Shown: piece after piece, positions 9,018 through 17,276 of the stretch | How positions within the stretch are numbered: the stretch's first letter is position 1 | How the letters are laid out: the number at the start of each line of letters is the position of its first letter | DNA from: Pseudomonas guineae | GTDB lineage: Bacteria > Pseudomonadota > Gammaproteobacteria > Pseudomonadales > Pseudomonadaceae | Assembly (NCBI RefSeq): GCF_900113745.1 | Contig: NZ_FOQL01000002.1 | Location: forward strand, 496,001 to 560,000 | Length of the DNA: 64,000 nt | Reading direction: 5' to 3' | Notes under the pieces: generated by a model | Databases searched by the model: none | Told to the model about the DNA's origin: nothing | Seen by the model: the letters and a program-made list of their open reading frames with translations, nothing else | Program-made: the position numbers and the translations under genes

Positions 9018-10214
9018 TTAGAGTTTGCGCGCGCTGATACCAGCCGCGACAAACAGCGTGGTTAAAACCGCCAGCATCGGCAGCCAGCCGGCGTGCTCCC
9101 AGATATACCCGGCAGCGTAACCAACCACACTGGAACCCAGGTAATAAGCGCACAGGTACAACGCCGAAGCTTGCGCCTTGGCCACGATTGCGCGCTGCCC
9201 GACTTGTCCGCTGGCGACTGCATGGGCAGCGAAGAAGCCCAGGGTGAACAAAGCGAGCCCAAGCACTGCTGCACTTAACCAAGGTGTGGCACACAGCGCC
9301 ACGCCCAGTAGCATGATGCCAATAGCGCCCTGCATCACCTGGCGCGCACCCAAACGTGGCACCAGCCGCCCGGCCCAACCGGCGCTGAAAATCCCCACTA
9401 GGTACACAGTAAACAGCAATCCTATCAGGCTGGAAGACAGGTTGAACGGAGCGGCTGCCAAGCGAAAACCAACATAGTTGAACAAGGCAACGAAGCCGCC
9501 CATCAACAGAAACGCCATGAGAAACAAACGGCGTAACTCGCCATTGCTCAGGTGCGCGGCAAAGTTATGCAGCAAGCCGCGCAACGACAGCGACTGCGCA
9601 GTGAAATGCCGCGAAGGCGGTAGCAGCCAAATAAACAACCCCAACGCCAACAAGCCCATACCGGCAATACCGGCTAAGGCCAGCGGCCAACCACCAAGGT
9701 CACTGAGCAAGCCGGCAAGTAAACGTCCGAGCAATCCGCCCAGCGCCGTACCGCCGATATACAGGCCCATGGCCGCTGGCAATGCGGCTGGGTCGAATTC
9801 CTCACCTACGTATGCCATGGCCAATGCTGGTAGGCCGCTCAGCGCCAAGCCGAGCAAGGCACGCAGCCATAGCAGGTGATCCCAACTATCAACCAGCGCG
9901 CAGGCAATCCCTAGCAACGAGGCCAAACCCAGGGCTGCAGCCATCACTGGTTTGCGTCCCCAGCTTTCGGCCAGCGCCCCAGATACCAGCAAACACAGCG
10001 CCAAGCTCAAGGTGGTGAGGGATAACGCCAGACTGCTGCCCGCCGCTGACACGGCGAAATGCTCGGCCAGCAACGGTAGCAGCGGCTGTACGCAATAAAG
10101 CAAAGCAAAAGTGGCAAAACCTGCGCAGAAGAGCGCCAAAGTAGCACGGCGGTAGGCGGCCGTGCCGCGCATCAAGTACGCAGTTGAGTCAGCTACAGGC
10201 ATCGATAGGCTCAC
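9018..10214 (-). CDS. MFS transporter (YnfM/YdhP-like drug or metabolite exporter)
   Basis: The 398-residue protein has twelve predicted membrane segments and the MFS motif A region after segment two (LAESWGRKPVMAAA). The sequence LYIGGTALGGLLGRLLAG in segment five resembles the antiporter motif C of drug:H+ antiporters. It belongs to the YnfM-like branch and probably exports a small molecule using the proton gradient. The substrate is not evident, and no regulator is adjacent. The gene is monocistronic, convergent with the SOUL gene and about 150 bases from the terminator of the sRNA candidate transcribed in the same direction. Confidence 0.88.
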   Translation of the reverse strand: MSLSMPVADSTAYLMRGTAAYRRATLALFCAGFATFALLYCVQPLLPLLAEHFAVSAAGSSLALSLTTLSLALCLLVSGALAESWGRKPVMAAALGLASLLGIACALVDSWDHLLWLRALLGLALSGLPALAMAYVGEEFDPAALPAAMGLYIGGTALGGLLGRLLAGLLSDLGGWPLALAGIAGMGLLALGLFIWLLPPSRHFTAQSLSLRGLLHNFAAHLSNGELRRLFLMAFLLMGGFVALFNYVGFRLAAAPFNLSSSLIGLLFTVYLVGIFSAGWAGRLVPRLGARQVMQGAIGIMLLGVALCATPWLSAAVLGLALFTLGFFAAHAVASGQVGQRAIVAKAQASALYLCAYYLGSSVVGYAAGYIWEHAGWLPMLAVLTTLFVAAGISARKL

Positions 10215-10361
10215 AAAATGGCTCTAGATCGGGCATTGCGGCAGGTTAGCACGCAGCCCGCATGAGCGGCTTTGCGTAATCGGTATAAGCGTTTTGCTGG
10301 AGTTGAACAGTTCGCTGCTCGACGCTGTGCCCGCAGCAGAGGGTTGCCAGAAATCACGAGC

Positions 10362-10392
10362 AAAAAAAACGGGAGCCTAAACGGGCTCCCGT
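10362..10392 (-). terminator. Intrinsic terminator of the sRNA candidate
   Basis: Reading leftward, ACGGGAGCC and its complement (10392-10384 with 10377-10369) form a nine-pair GC-rich stem with a six-base loop. Eight Ts follow. It is oriented for leftward transcription, away from the phosphopantetheinyl transferase gene. Confidence 0.85.
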
Positions 10393-10498
10393 ACTCATTC
10401 TCAGAGAAATGCCGGCACTCACTTCACGCACGCATCGGCTACAACCTCACCTGCGCCTCCAGAGAGACGCAGCGTCAGTCTGGCAAAAAACACTCACT
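10362..10498 (-). ncRNA. Candidate leftward small RNA (about 135 nt), possibly RgsA/P16-like
   Basis: A strong leftward intrinsic terminator at 10362-10392 has no protein gene upstream on its strand: the only gene to its right runs rightward from 10589. Reading leftward, a CTATAC hexamer at 10510-10505 lies in a GCTATACGG context, like the extended -10 of sigma-S promoters, with no good -35. A transcript from about 10498 would be about 135 nt and contains no convincing open frame with a ribosome site. Pseudomonas has an RpoS-dependent sRNA of about this size, RgsA (P16). That identity is a guess from size and promoter type, not from a sequence match. Confidence 0.5.
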
Positions 10499-10588
10499 CA
10501 CTCCGTATAGCTTTGTTGTCACTCTGCAAAGAAATGTAACCCGAACACACAGCTAGCCGACGCTTCAAGCACGCGGCAGAATGCACCC

Positions 10589-11299
10589 ATGAATAAAGAT
10601 TACCTGCCTGCCTGCTGTGCGTCGCTTGATGACCACTGGCCATTACCTCAGCAGTTGCCGTCGCTGCGCTTGATAGGTACCCACTTTGACCCTGCACGCT
10701 TGCATGACGAAGACTTCAACCGCTGCGCCCTACAACCGGTTAGAGGTGCTGCCAAACGCCAAACCGAATACCTGGCCGGGCGCCTGTGTGCACGCGAGGC
10801 GTTGCTGCAGCTAACCGGCACCGCTGCCATCCCGGGCGTTGGCGAAGACCGCGCGCCGCAGTGGCCTGCCGGCACGCTCGGTTCGATTACCCACGGCAGT
10901 GGCTGGGCCGGCGCAGTGGTGGGCCATAGTGCCGACTGGCGCGGTCTGGGCCTGGATATTGAACGCATCATGCCGGCCGGCCGCGCCGAGCGTCTGGCGG
11001 CAGCGATTCTCACTCCTGCCGAACTGCTGCGCTTCGAAGGTCTGTCGACCGAGCAGCGCGCACGGCGTGTCAGCCTGACTTTTTCCCTCAAAGAAAGCCT
11101 GTTCAAAGCGCTCTACCCTCAGGTATTGCGGTACTTCTACTTTCAGGATGCCGAACTGCTCAGCGTTACCACTGACAATAAAGTGCGCATACGTCTGCTG
11201 ATAGATCTGCATGCCGACTGGCCGGCCGGCTGCGAGTTTGATGGGCAATTTGTTGAGTTCAAGGATTATCTGCTCAGTTTGGTCAGCATCGCGCGCTGA
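10589..11299 (+). CDS. 4'-phosphopantetheinyl transferase (EntD/PcpS type)
   Basis: The 236-residue protein carries the Sfp/EntD-type signatures: GLGLDIERIMP near residue 130, with the Mg-binding Asp and Glu, and FSLKESLFKALYP near residue 170, with the conserved K-E-x-x-F-K pattern. The N-terminal part (FDPARLHDEDF, KRQTEYLAGRLCARE) matches the EntD branch. It transfers the 4'-phosphopantetheine arm of CoA to acyl or peptidyl carrier proteins in the cytoplasm. In P. aeruginosa the single PPTase PcpS serves both fatty-acid and siderophore carrier proteins, and the same may hold here. The gene stands alone, followed by pepM18 after 70 bases. Confidence 0.92.
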   Translation: MNKDYLPACCASLDDHWPLPQQLPSLRLIGTHFDPARLHDEDFNRCALQPVRGAAKRQTEYLAGRLCAREALLQLTGTAAIPGVGEDRAPQWPAGTLGSITHGSGWAGAVVGHSADWRGLGLDIERIMPAGRAERLAAAILTPAELLRFEGLSTEQRARRVSLTFSLKESLFKALYPQVLRYFYFQDAELLSVTTDNKVRIRLLIDLHADWPAGCEFDGQFVEFKDYLLSLVSIAR

Positions 11300-11371
11300 T
11301 CTGCTGGCCACTGCAGCCCAAAGCCCCGGGCAAATCCGCTAAACTCGGCGCCTTGCCGTTTGGAGTGCCCT

Positions 11372-12661
11372 ATGCGCGAAGATTTGAATCAAGGCCTGAT
11401 CGATTTCCTCAAGGCCTCACCCACCCCCTTTCATGCGACCGCCAGCCTGGCCCTGCGCCTTGAGGCTGCGGGTTTTCAGCACCTAGACGAGCGTGCCAGT
11501 TGGTACACCGAAGCCGGTGGCCGTTATTACGTCACCCGCAACGATTCCTCGATCATCGCCTTTAAGCTGGGTAAGCGTTCGCCATTGGAAGGTGGTATCC
11601 GCCTGGTTGGCGCGCACACCGACAGCCCTTGCTTGCGCGTCAAGCCGCAGCCTGAGCTGCAACGCCAGGGCTTCTTCCAGCTCGGCGTGGAAGTGTATGG
11701 CGGTGCCTTGCTGGCCCCCTGGTTTGACCGCGACTTGTCGCTGGCAGGCCGCGTGACCTACCGTCGCGACGGCAAGGTAGAAAGTCAGCTGATTGACTTT
11801 GAACACCCGATTGCGGTGATCCCCAACCTGGCGATTCACCTCAACCGAGAAGCCAATTCAGGCTGGGCGATCAATCCACAAAACGAGCTGCCGCCTATTC
11901 TTGCGCAGCTGGCCGATCCTGAAGCCGCCGATTTTCGCGCACTGATCACCGAACAGCTGGCGCGTCAGCATGATTTCAGCGCCGATGCTGTGCTCGATTA
12001 CGAGCTGAGCTTCTATGACACGCAAAATGCCGCGGTGATTGGCCTGAATGGCGACTTTATCGCCGGAGCGCGGCTGGATAATTTGTTGTCCTGTTACGCC
12101 GGCCTGCAAGCGTTGTTGGCCGCCCCGGATGTAGAAAGCTGCGTACTGGTGTGTAACGACCACGAAGAAGTCGGTTCCAGCTCGGCCTGTGGCGCCGATG
12201 GGCCAATGCTTGAACAGGTACTGCGCCGCGTATTGTCCGAAGGCGATGCCTTCGTGCGGACCATCCAGCGCTCGCTGCTGGTGTCGGCCGACAACGCCCA
12301 TGCGGTGCACCCAAACTACGCCGACCGGCATGACGAGAATCACGGCCCCAAGCTCAACGCCGGCCCCGTGATCAAGATCAACAGCAACCAGCGTTACGCC
12401 ACCAACAGTGAAACCGCCGGCTTCTTCCGTCACCTGTGTTTGGAAAACGAAGTCCCGGTGCAAAGCTTTGTCACTCGTAGCGACATGGGCTGCGGCTCGA
12501 CTATCGGCCCCATCACCGCTAGCCAACTGGGCGTACGCACTGTCGATATCGGCCTGCCGACTTTCGCTATGCACTCGATCCGCGAACTGGCCGGTAGCCA
12601 TGACCTCGCGCATTTAGTGAAAGTGCTGACGGCCTTCTACGCCAGCGCTGAACTACCCTAG
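11372..12661 (+). CDS. apeB: M18 family aminopeptidase
   Basis: The ATG at 11372 (MREDLNQ) gives 429 residues, the usual length for Pseudomonas M18 peptidases; the in-frame start 12 bases upstream is less likely. The dinuclear zinc site is visible: [10 protein letters not shown] (His, Asp), DNLLSCYAG (bridging Asp), [11 protein letters not shown] (catalytic and ligand Glu), [12 protein letters not shown], and MGCGSTIGP near the C terminus. The enzyme removes N-terminal, often acidic, residues from peptides in the cytoplasm. The family and the zinc ligands are clear; the substrate preference is not tested. It converges with the GntR regulator, leaving only 24 bases between them. Confidence 0.95.
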   Translation: MREDLNQGLIDFLKASPTPFHATASLALRLEAAGFQHLDERASWYTEAGGRYYVTRNDSSIIAFKLGKRSPLEGGIRLVGAHTDSPCLRVKPQPELQRQGFFQLGVEVYGGALLAPWFDRDLSLAGRVTYRRDGKVESQLIDFEHPIAVIPNLAIHLNREANSGWAINPQNELPPILAQLADPEAADFRALITEQLARQHDFSADAVLDYELSFYDTQNAAVIGLNGDFIAGARLDNLLSCYAGLQALLAAPDVESCVLVCNDHEEVGSSSACGADGPMLEQVLRRVLSEGDAFVRTIQRSLLVSADNAHAVHPNYADRHDENHGPKLNAGPVIKINSNQRYATNSETAGFFRHLCLENEVPVQSFVTRSDMGCGSTIGPITASQLGVRTVDIGLPTFAMHSIRELAGSHDLAHLVKVLTAFYASAELP

Positions 12662-12685
12662 CAGAGGCCACCCAACCTTACAGGC

Positions 12686-13402
12686 CTACTCCGGCACCTC
12701 GACGCTCACATGCAGGGCGTCGTGGCGCCAGAACTCCAGGTCACAATCAATCAGCCGTCCGTGCTGGTCACGGTTGATCCGCACTATGCGCAACGCCGGG
12801 CTGCCTACAGCGACCTTTAATGCCGCTGCCGCTTCGCTGTGCAGAGCGGTTGGCACCATATCGAAACGCACCCGACCGTAATGAATGGAGTATTCGCTGG
12901 CATAGAGCTCGGTCAATGAGCGGGTCAGATCAAAACCGAGAACCCCTGGGAAGTAGCTAGGGTTGAGGTAATGCTCGACATACAGCACTAAACGCCCATC
13001 AATCCGCCGCGCCCGGCGAATTTGATACACGCTGGACAGCCCTGGCAAGGCCAGCAGTTGGCAAATTTCGGCACTGGCTGGAATCAACTTGGCACTCAAC
13101 ACCTCAGTAGCCGGCACCCGCCCCTGTTCACCGACCATGGCATGAAAGTGGCTGCGTATCAGCGGGTTGTAGGCCACACGCGGCGGCGAAACAAACCAGC
13201 CGCGGCGCTCTTCTCGGTATATCAGCCCCTGTGCCTCAAGCTGACCCAGCGCCTCACGCAAGGTGATGCGCGTGGTATCGAACACCTCGCTGAGCTTGCG
13301 CTCTGCCGGCAACTGACTTCCAGACGGCAACAGACCATGCTCAATCTGCTCCTCCAATGCCCGGCATATCGCAGTGACTGCCCGCGGCGCTTCATCGCGC
13401 AT
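12686..13402 (-). CDS. GntR/HutC family regulator with UTRA domain
   Basis: The best start is the ATG at 13402, which follows a near-perfect GGAGGT ribosome site and gives 238 residues, the normal size for HutC-type regulators; a longer frame from 13510 has no such site. Residues 5-75 form the GntR winged helix (SQLPAERKLSEVFDTTRITLREAL), and residues 95-235 a UTRA ligand domain (VYQIRRARRIDGRLVLYVEHYLNP). It is divergent from the ABC importer operon at 13743 and presumably represses it and itself. Matching palindromes in both promoters support this. By analogy with PhnF-like proteins, the ligand may be the organophosphorus substrate of the operon. Confidence 0.92.
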   Translation of the reverse strand: MRDEAPRAVTAICRALEEQIEHGLLPSGSQLPAERKLSEVFDTTRITLREALGQLEAQGLIYREERRGWFVSPPRVAYNPLIRSHFHAMVGEQGRVPATEVLSAKLIPASAEICQLLALPGLSSVYQIRRARRIDGRLVLYVEHYLNPSYFPGVLGFDLTRSLTELYASEYSIHYGRVRFDMVPTALHSEAAAALKVAVGSPALRIVRINRDQHGRLIDCDLEFWRHDALHVSVEVPE

Positions 13403-13410
13403 CAAGACCT

Positions 13411-13429
13411 CCAAATTTGGACTAGTCCA
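13411..13429. promoter_or_regulatory. Candidate GntR operator in the regulator's own leader
   Basis: TGGACTAGTCCA at 13418-13429 is a perfect 12-bp palindrome directly upstream of the GntR ribosome site. A second short palindrome, CCAAATTTGG, overlaps it at 13411-13420. The TGG-N-CTAG-N-CCA pattern recurs upstream of the ABC operon. HutC-subfamily regulators commonly bind sites with a central TA step of this kind. Binding is inferred. Confidence 0.5.
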
Positions 13430-13686
13430 GCCCCATTTAGGGGCATTGATCAGTGTATGCAGCCCTAAGAATGATGTTTCAAGTTTAAGCAGCCTAGATG
13501 ACTGAGCCATGACAGTTATATTTCATGTACCCATAAAGCCTGTAAATGGCACTGATAGCCCAAGCAATGGAGCTGATTTTCATGGTCTACGCTAGTAATG
13601 CTTAATTTTGGCATCGCGTTCATAACCGACAGAAGGCTAAGTACATAAAACTGTCATCAAACCTGCTTAAATTGGCCTGGCTCTTG

Positions 13687-13700
13687 CTGATCTAGACCAG
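13687..13700. promoter_or_regulatory. Candidate GntR operator upstream of the ABC importer operon
   Basis: CTGATCTAGACCAG is a 14-bp palindrome with one mismatched pair and shares the CTAG core and CCA end with the site at 13418. It lies 43 bases before the start codon of the binding-protein gene, where a bound repressor could block transcription. The rest of the 340-base divergent gap holds no further feature I can support. Confidence 0.5.
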
Positions 13701-13742
13701 AGCTGTTCACCACACGCATCGAAACCGCAAAAGGAGTTCCCC

Positions 13743-14795
13743 ATGAAACAACTGCTGATGGCTTCACTGATGGGCTCGGCTATTGCACTGGCAACCTCTG
13801 CCATGGCCACCGACATGCAGGCACTGGAAAAAGCCGCACGCGCTGAAGGCGCCGTGAACAGTGTGGGTATGCCTGACAGCTGGGCCAACTGGAAAGACAC
13901 CTGGGTAGATCTAGAGAAAAAATACGGCCTCAAACACATGGACACCGACATGAGTTCGGCCCAAGAAATTGCCAAATTTGCCGCTGAAAAAGATAACGCC
14001 ACTGCGGATATAGGTGACGTCGGCGCGGCCTTCGGCCCCATCGCTGTGCAACAAGGTGTTACCCAAGCCTACAAACCGAGCACCTGGGAACAGATTCCGA
14101 CCTGGGCCAAGGACACCGACGGCCACTGGATGCTCGCCTACACCGGCTCCATCGCGTTTATCGTCAACAAACAACTGGTCAAAGATATTCCACGCTCTTG
14201 GGCTGACCTGAAAACCGGCACCTACAAAGTCTCCGCCGGTGATGTCAGCACCGCGGCACAAGCGGTTAACGGAGTACTGGCCGCTGCCATCGCCATGGGC
14301 GGCGATGAGAGTAACGTCAAACCGGCGCTAGAGTTCTACGGTGAACTTGCCAAGCAAGGCCGTTTATCGCTGGCTAATCCGACCATCCAGACCCTGGAAA
14401 AAGGCGAGGTAGAAGTCGGTGTGGTATGGGACTTCAACGGCCTGTCCTACCGCGACCAAATTGACCCGGAGCGCTTTGAAGTGCTGATCCCGTCTGACGG
14501 CTCGGTGATCTCGGGCTACAGCACCATCATTAACAAATGGGCGAAAAACCCTAATGCCGCCAAACTGGCGCGTGAGTACATCCTTAGCGACGCAGGTCAG
14601 ATCAACCTAGCTAAAGGCAATGCCCGGCCGATCCGCGCCGAACACCTGACCCTGCCAGCCGAGGTACAAGCCAAGCTGCTGCCGCAGGAGCAATACGCCA
14701 AGGTACAGCCGGTTAAGGATGCAGCCGTTTGGGAAGCCACATCCAAAGCCCTCCCGCGCCTGTGGCAAGAGCACGTCATCATCAACATGAACTAA
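13743..14795 (+). CDS. ABC transporter periplasmic substrate-binding protein
   Basis: The 350-residue product starts with a clear signal peptide (MKQLLMASLMGSAIALATSAMA, cleavage before TDMQAL) after an AAAAGGAG ribosome site. The mature part is a type II iron/polyamine/phosphonate-like binding protein (family of PhnS, Fbp and PotD proteins), with ADIGDVGAAFGPIAVQQG and GSVISGYSTIINKWAKNPNAA. It should deliver a ligand to the two permeases downstream. A stem-loop just after the stop codon would favour higher expression of this gene than of the rest of the operon, as is usual for binding proteins. The ligand is inferred from the neighbouring phosphatase genes to be organophosphorus. Confidence 0.9.
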   Translation: MKQLLMASLMGSAIALATSAMATDMQALEKAARAEGAVNSVGMPDSWANWKDTWVDLEKKYGLKHMDTDMSSAQEIAKFAAEKDNATADIGDVGAAFGPIAVQQGVTQAYKPSTWEQIPTWAKDTDGHWMLAYTGSIAFIVNKQLVKDIPRSWADLKTGTYKVSAGDVSTAAQAVNGVLAAAIAMGGDESNVKPALEFYGELAKQGRLSLANPTIQTLEKGEVEVGVVWDFNGLSYRDQIDPERFEVLIPSDGSVISGYSTIINKWAKNPNAAKLAREYILSDAGQINLAKGNARPIRAEHLTLPAEVQAKLLPQEQYAKVQPVKDAAVWEATSKALPRLWQEHVIINMN

Positions 14796-14798
14796 CCC

Positions 14799-14829
14799 AA
14801 TCGGCCCCGGATATACGCTGGGGCCGATT
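14799..14829 (+). other. Intergenic stem-loop after the binding-protein gene
   Basis: AATCGGCCCC (14799-14808) pairs perfectly with GGGGCCGATT (14820-14829) across an 11-base loop. No proper T-run follows, so it looks like an mRNA-stabilising or partially terminating hairpin inside the operon rather than a full terminator. Confidence 0.65.
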
Positions 14830-14849
14830 CGATTACTAAGGCTTTAATC

Positions 14850-15656
14850 ATGTCGCACAACGTCATCCTCGTGGTTCTGGATGGTTTGAGTTATCAGGTG
14901 GCCCAGCACGCGCTGGGTCATCTGCAGGCTTATTGCCAAGCCGGACGCGCCGCGCTGTACAAGCTCGACTGTGAACTCCCAGCCCTATCCCGCCCGCTGT
15001 ATGAAGCCATTCTGACCGGTGTTACGCCGATCGACAGCGGCATCGTCAATAACGATGTATCGCGCCTGTCGACCCAGCGCAGCATGTTTCACTACGCCCG
15101 CGACGCCGGCCTGATTACCGCCGCGGCCGCCTATCACTGGGTTAGCGAGCTGTATAACCGCTCCCCTTTCCAGGCCGCCCGTGATCGCCACACCAGCGAT
15201 ACCGAGCTGCCTATTCAATACGGTCATTTTTACTACGCCGACCATTACCCGGATTCACACCTGTTTGCCGATGCCGAGAGCTTGCGTCAGCACCACGCAC
15301 CTAACTTGCTGCTGGTGCACCCGATGAACATCGACGATGCCGGCCACAAACACGGCCTCGACAGCGCTCAGTACCGCAACAGCGCACGTATGGCTGATGT
15401 GCATCTGGCCGAATACATTCAGCCGTGGCTGGATGCGGGCTACCAGATTCTAGTGACTGCTGACCACGGCATGAACAACGATCGCTCGCACAATGGCTTG
15501 CTTCCAGAAGAACGTGAAGTGCCATTACTGGTGCTTGGCAGCGCCTTCAGCCTTGACCCCAACGCCCAGCCCAAGCAACTGGAGTTGTGCGGCACCGTCT
15601 GCGAGCTACTCGGTGTGGCCCACGATAAACCTGTATGCCGGGAGCTTCTATCGTGA
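14850..15656 (+). CDS. Cytoplasmic alkaline phosphatase superfamily hydrolase (phosphodiesterase/phosphonoacetate-hydrolase-like)
   Basis: The 268-residue protein has the metal-site pattern of the nucleotide pyrophosphatase/phosphodiesterase branch. VVLDGLS gives the first Asp, PALSRPLYEAILTG the likely Ser nucleophile, NIDDAGHKHG an Asp and His, TADHGMN an Asp and His, and SHNG a final His. There is no signal peptide, so unlike classical PhoA it acts in the cytoplasm on an imported compound. It is placed between the binding protein and the permeases, with its stop codon overlapping the next start. The substrate could be a phosphonate, a phosphodiester or a phosphoester; the sequence alone does not settle it. 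Confidence 0.85.
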   Translation: MSHNVILVVLDGLSYQVAQHALGHLQAYCQAGRAALYKLDCELPALSRPLYEAILTGVTPIDSGIVNNDVSRLSTQRSMFHYARDAGLITAAAAYHWVSELYNRSPFQAARDRHTSDTELPIQYGHFYYADHYPDSHLFADAESLRQHHAPNLLLVHPMNIDDAGHKHGLDSAQYRNSARMADVHLAEYIQPWLDAGYQILVTADHGMNNDRSHNGLLPEEREVPLLVLGSAFSLDPNAQPKQLELCGTVCELLGVAHDKPVCRELLS

Positions 15657-16495
15657 TGTCTGCTCTGCGCGGCAAATGGTTGGCCTTGCTCTGCCTGATG
15701 CCTTTTGCCTTGTTCTTTGTCGCCTTTCAAATTGCGCCACTGCTCTGGGTCGCCAGCAACAGCCTGCACACCGCTGAGGGCTGGGGCCTGGGTAACTTCA
15801 GCGAAGCCTTTGCCTCGCCTTTCTACCGTCAGGCCATGCGTCACAGCTTGGAGGTGGCCTTCTGGTCGAGTTTGATCGGCATCAGCATTGCCATTCTCGG
15901 CAGCTACTCGCTGCGCCAAGTCGACAGTAAGCTGCGCGACTTCGTTATGGCCTTCACCAACATGACCAGTAACTTCGCTGGCGTGCCACTGGCGTTTGCC
16001 TTTGTCATCTTGCTCGGCTTTAACGGCGCACTGACCATTCTGCTCAAGCAGGCGGGGATCATTGAGGACTTCAACCTCTACTCCAAAACCGGGCTGATCG
16101 TGCTTTACACCTACTTCCAGATTCCCCTCGGTGTACTGCTGCTCTACCCAGCCTTTGATGCCTTACGCGAAGACTGGCGCGAGTCTGCCGAACTACTTGG
16201 TGCAAGCAACTGGCAGTTCTGGCGTTACATCGGCTTTCCGGTACTGACCCCAGCCCTGCTCGGTACCTTCGTCATCCTTATGGCCAATGCCTTGGGCGCT
16301 TACGCCACGGTGTACGCACTGACCACCGGTAACTTCAATATTTTGCCGATTCGTATTGCCGCCATGGTCTCTGGCGACATCTTCCTTGACCCGAATATGG
16401 CCAGTGCACTGGCGATGATTCTGGTGGGCCTGATGACCCTGATCACCCTGGTTCACCAATGGCTGCTGCGCCGGAGCTACCATGTCTCACGCTGA
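15656..16495 (+). CDS. ABC transporter permease (first)
   Basis: Taking the ATG at 15656, which overlaps the preceding stop as TGATG and has GGGAGC upstream, the permease has 279 residues. It has about six membrane segments and the EAA-type loop (ESAELLGASNWQFWRYIGFPVLTPALLGTF) near residue 185 that contacts the ATPase. It resembles the PhnU/PotB/CysU type of inner-membrane permease and pairs with the second permease, whose gene overlaps its 3' end by 14 bases. The tight overlaps indicate one translationally coupled operon. Confidence 0.92.
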   Translation: MSALRGKWLALLCLMPFALFFVAFQIAPLLWVASNSLHTAEGWGLGNFSEAFASPFYRQAMRHSLEVAFWSSLIGISIAILGSYSLRQVDSKLRDFVMAFTNMTSNFAGVPLAFAFVILLGFNGALTILLKQAGIIEDFNLYSKTGLIVLYTYFQIPLGVLLLYPAFDALREDWRESAELLGASNWQFWRYIGFPVLTPALLGTFVILMANALGAYATVYALTTGNFNILPIRIAAMVSGDIFLDPNMASALAMILVGLMTLITLVHQWLLRRSYHVSR

Positions 16496-17276
16496 AAATC
16501 GCTCACCGCTGTTCCATCAGCTGGTGGTCTACGCCCTGATGCTGATTCTGCTTATGCCGCTGCTGGGCACCTTGATCTACTCGCTGTCGACCAGCTGGTC
16601 GGCGACCATTCTGCCCAGCGGGCTAACCTTCAAGTGGTACCTGGCGCTGTGGAGCGATGCACGCTTTCTATCCGCCTTCGGCCGTTCGTTACTGGTGTGC
16701 TTTGCTGCACTGGCCTTGTCGCTGGTGTTGATTCTGCCGTTGCTGTTTGTGGTCAGTTATCACTTTCCCAAGCTCGACGCCGTGATGAACGTGCTGATCC
16801 TGCTGCCCTTCGCTATTCCACCCGTGGTGTCATCCGTGGGCCTGATGCAGCTATTTGCCGGTGGCCCGCTGCCGATCCTTGGGACACCATGGATTCTGAT
16901 TGGCTGCTACTTCACCATCGCCCTGCCTTTTATGTACCGCGCCATCAGTAACAACCTGCAAGCCATCAACCTGCGCGACCTGATGGACGCCGCCCACCTG
17001 CTAGGCGCTAGCACCTGGCGCGCGGCCTTTATGGTGGTACTGCCCAACCTGCGTAAAGGGTTGATGGTGTCGGTGTTCCTGTCTTTTAGCTTCCTGTTCG
17101 GTGAGTTCGTGTTTGCCAACCTACTGGTCGGCAGCCGCTACGAGACGCTGCAGGTGTACCTCTACAACATGCGTAACGACAGCGGTCATTTCACCAGCGC
17201 CCTGGTGATTTCCTACTTCATGTTCGTGCTGCTGATGACCTGGGCGGCCAACCGCCTGAATAAGGACAAGTCATGA
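16482..17276 (+). CDS. ABC transporter permease (second)
   Basis: The 264-residue protein has about six membrane segments and an EAA-type loop (MDAAHLLGASTWRAAFMVVLPNLRKG) near residue 165. It resembles the PhnV/PotC class and should form a heterodimeric channel with the product of the preceding gene. Its start lies inside the upstream gene and its stop overlaps the ATPase start by four bases (ATGA), so expression is coupled on both sides. Confidence 0.92.
   Translation: MSHAENRSPLFHQLVVYALMLILLMPLLGTLIYSLSTSWSATILPSGLTFKWYLALWSDARFLSAFGRSLLVCFAALALSLVLILPLLFVVSYHFPKLDAVMNVLILLPFAIPPVVSSVGLMQLFAGGPLPILGTPWILIGCYFTIALPFMYRAISNNLQAINLRDLMDAAHLLGASTWRAAFMVVLPNLRKGLMVSVFLSFSFLFGEFVFANLLVGSRYETLQVYLYNMRNDSGHFTSALVISYFMFVLLMTWAANRLNKDKS

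Noticed and set aside
10362..10392. Terminator of the MFS transporter gene
   Set aside because: The MFS gene starts at 10214 and runs leftward, so this leftward terminator is upstream of it, not downstream.
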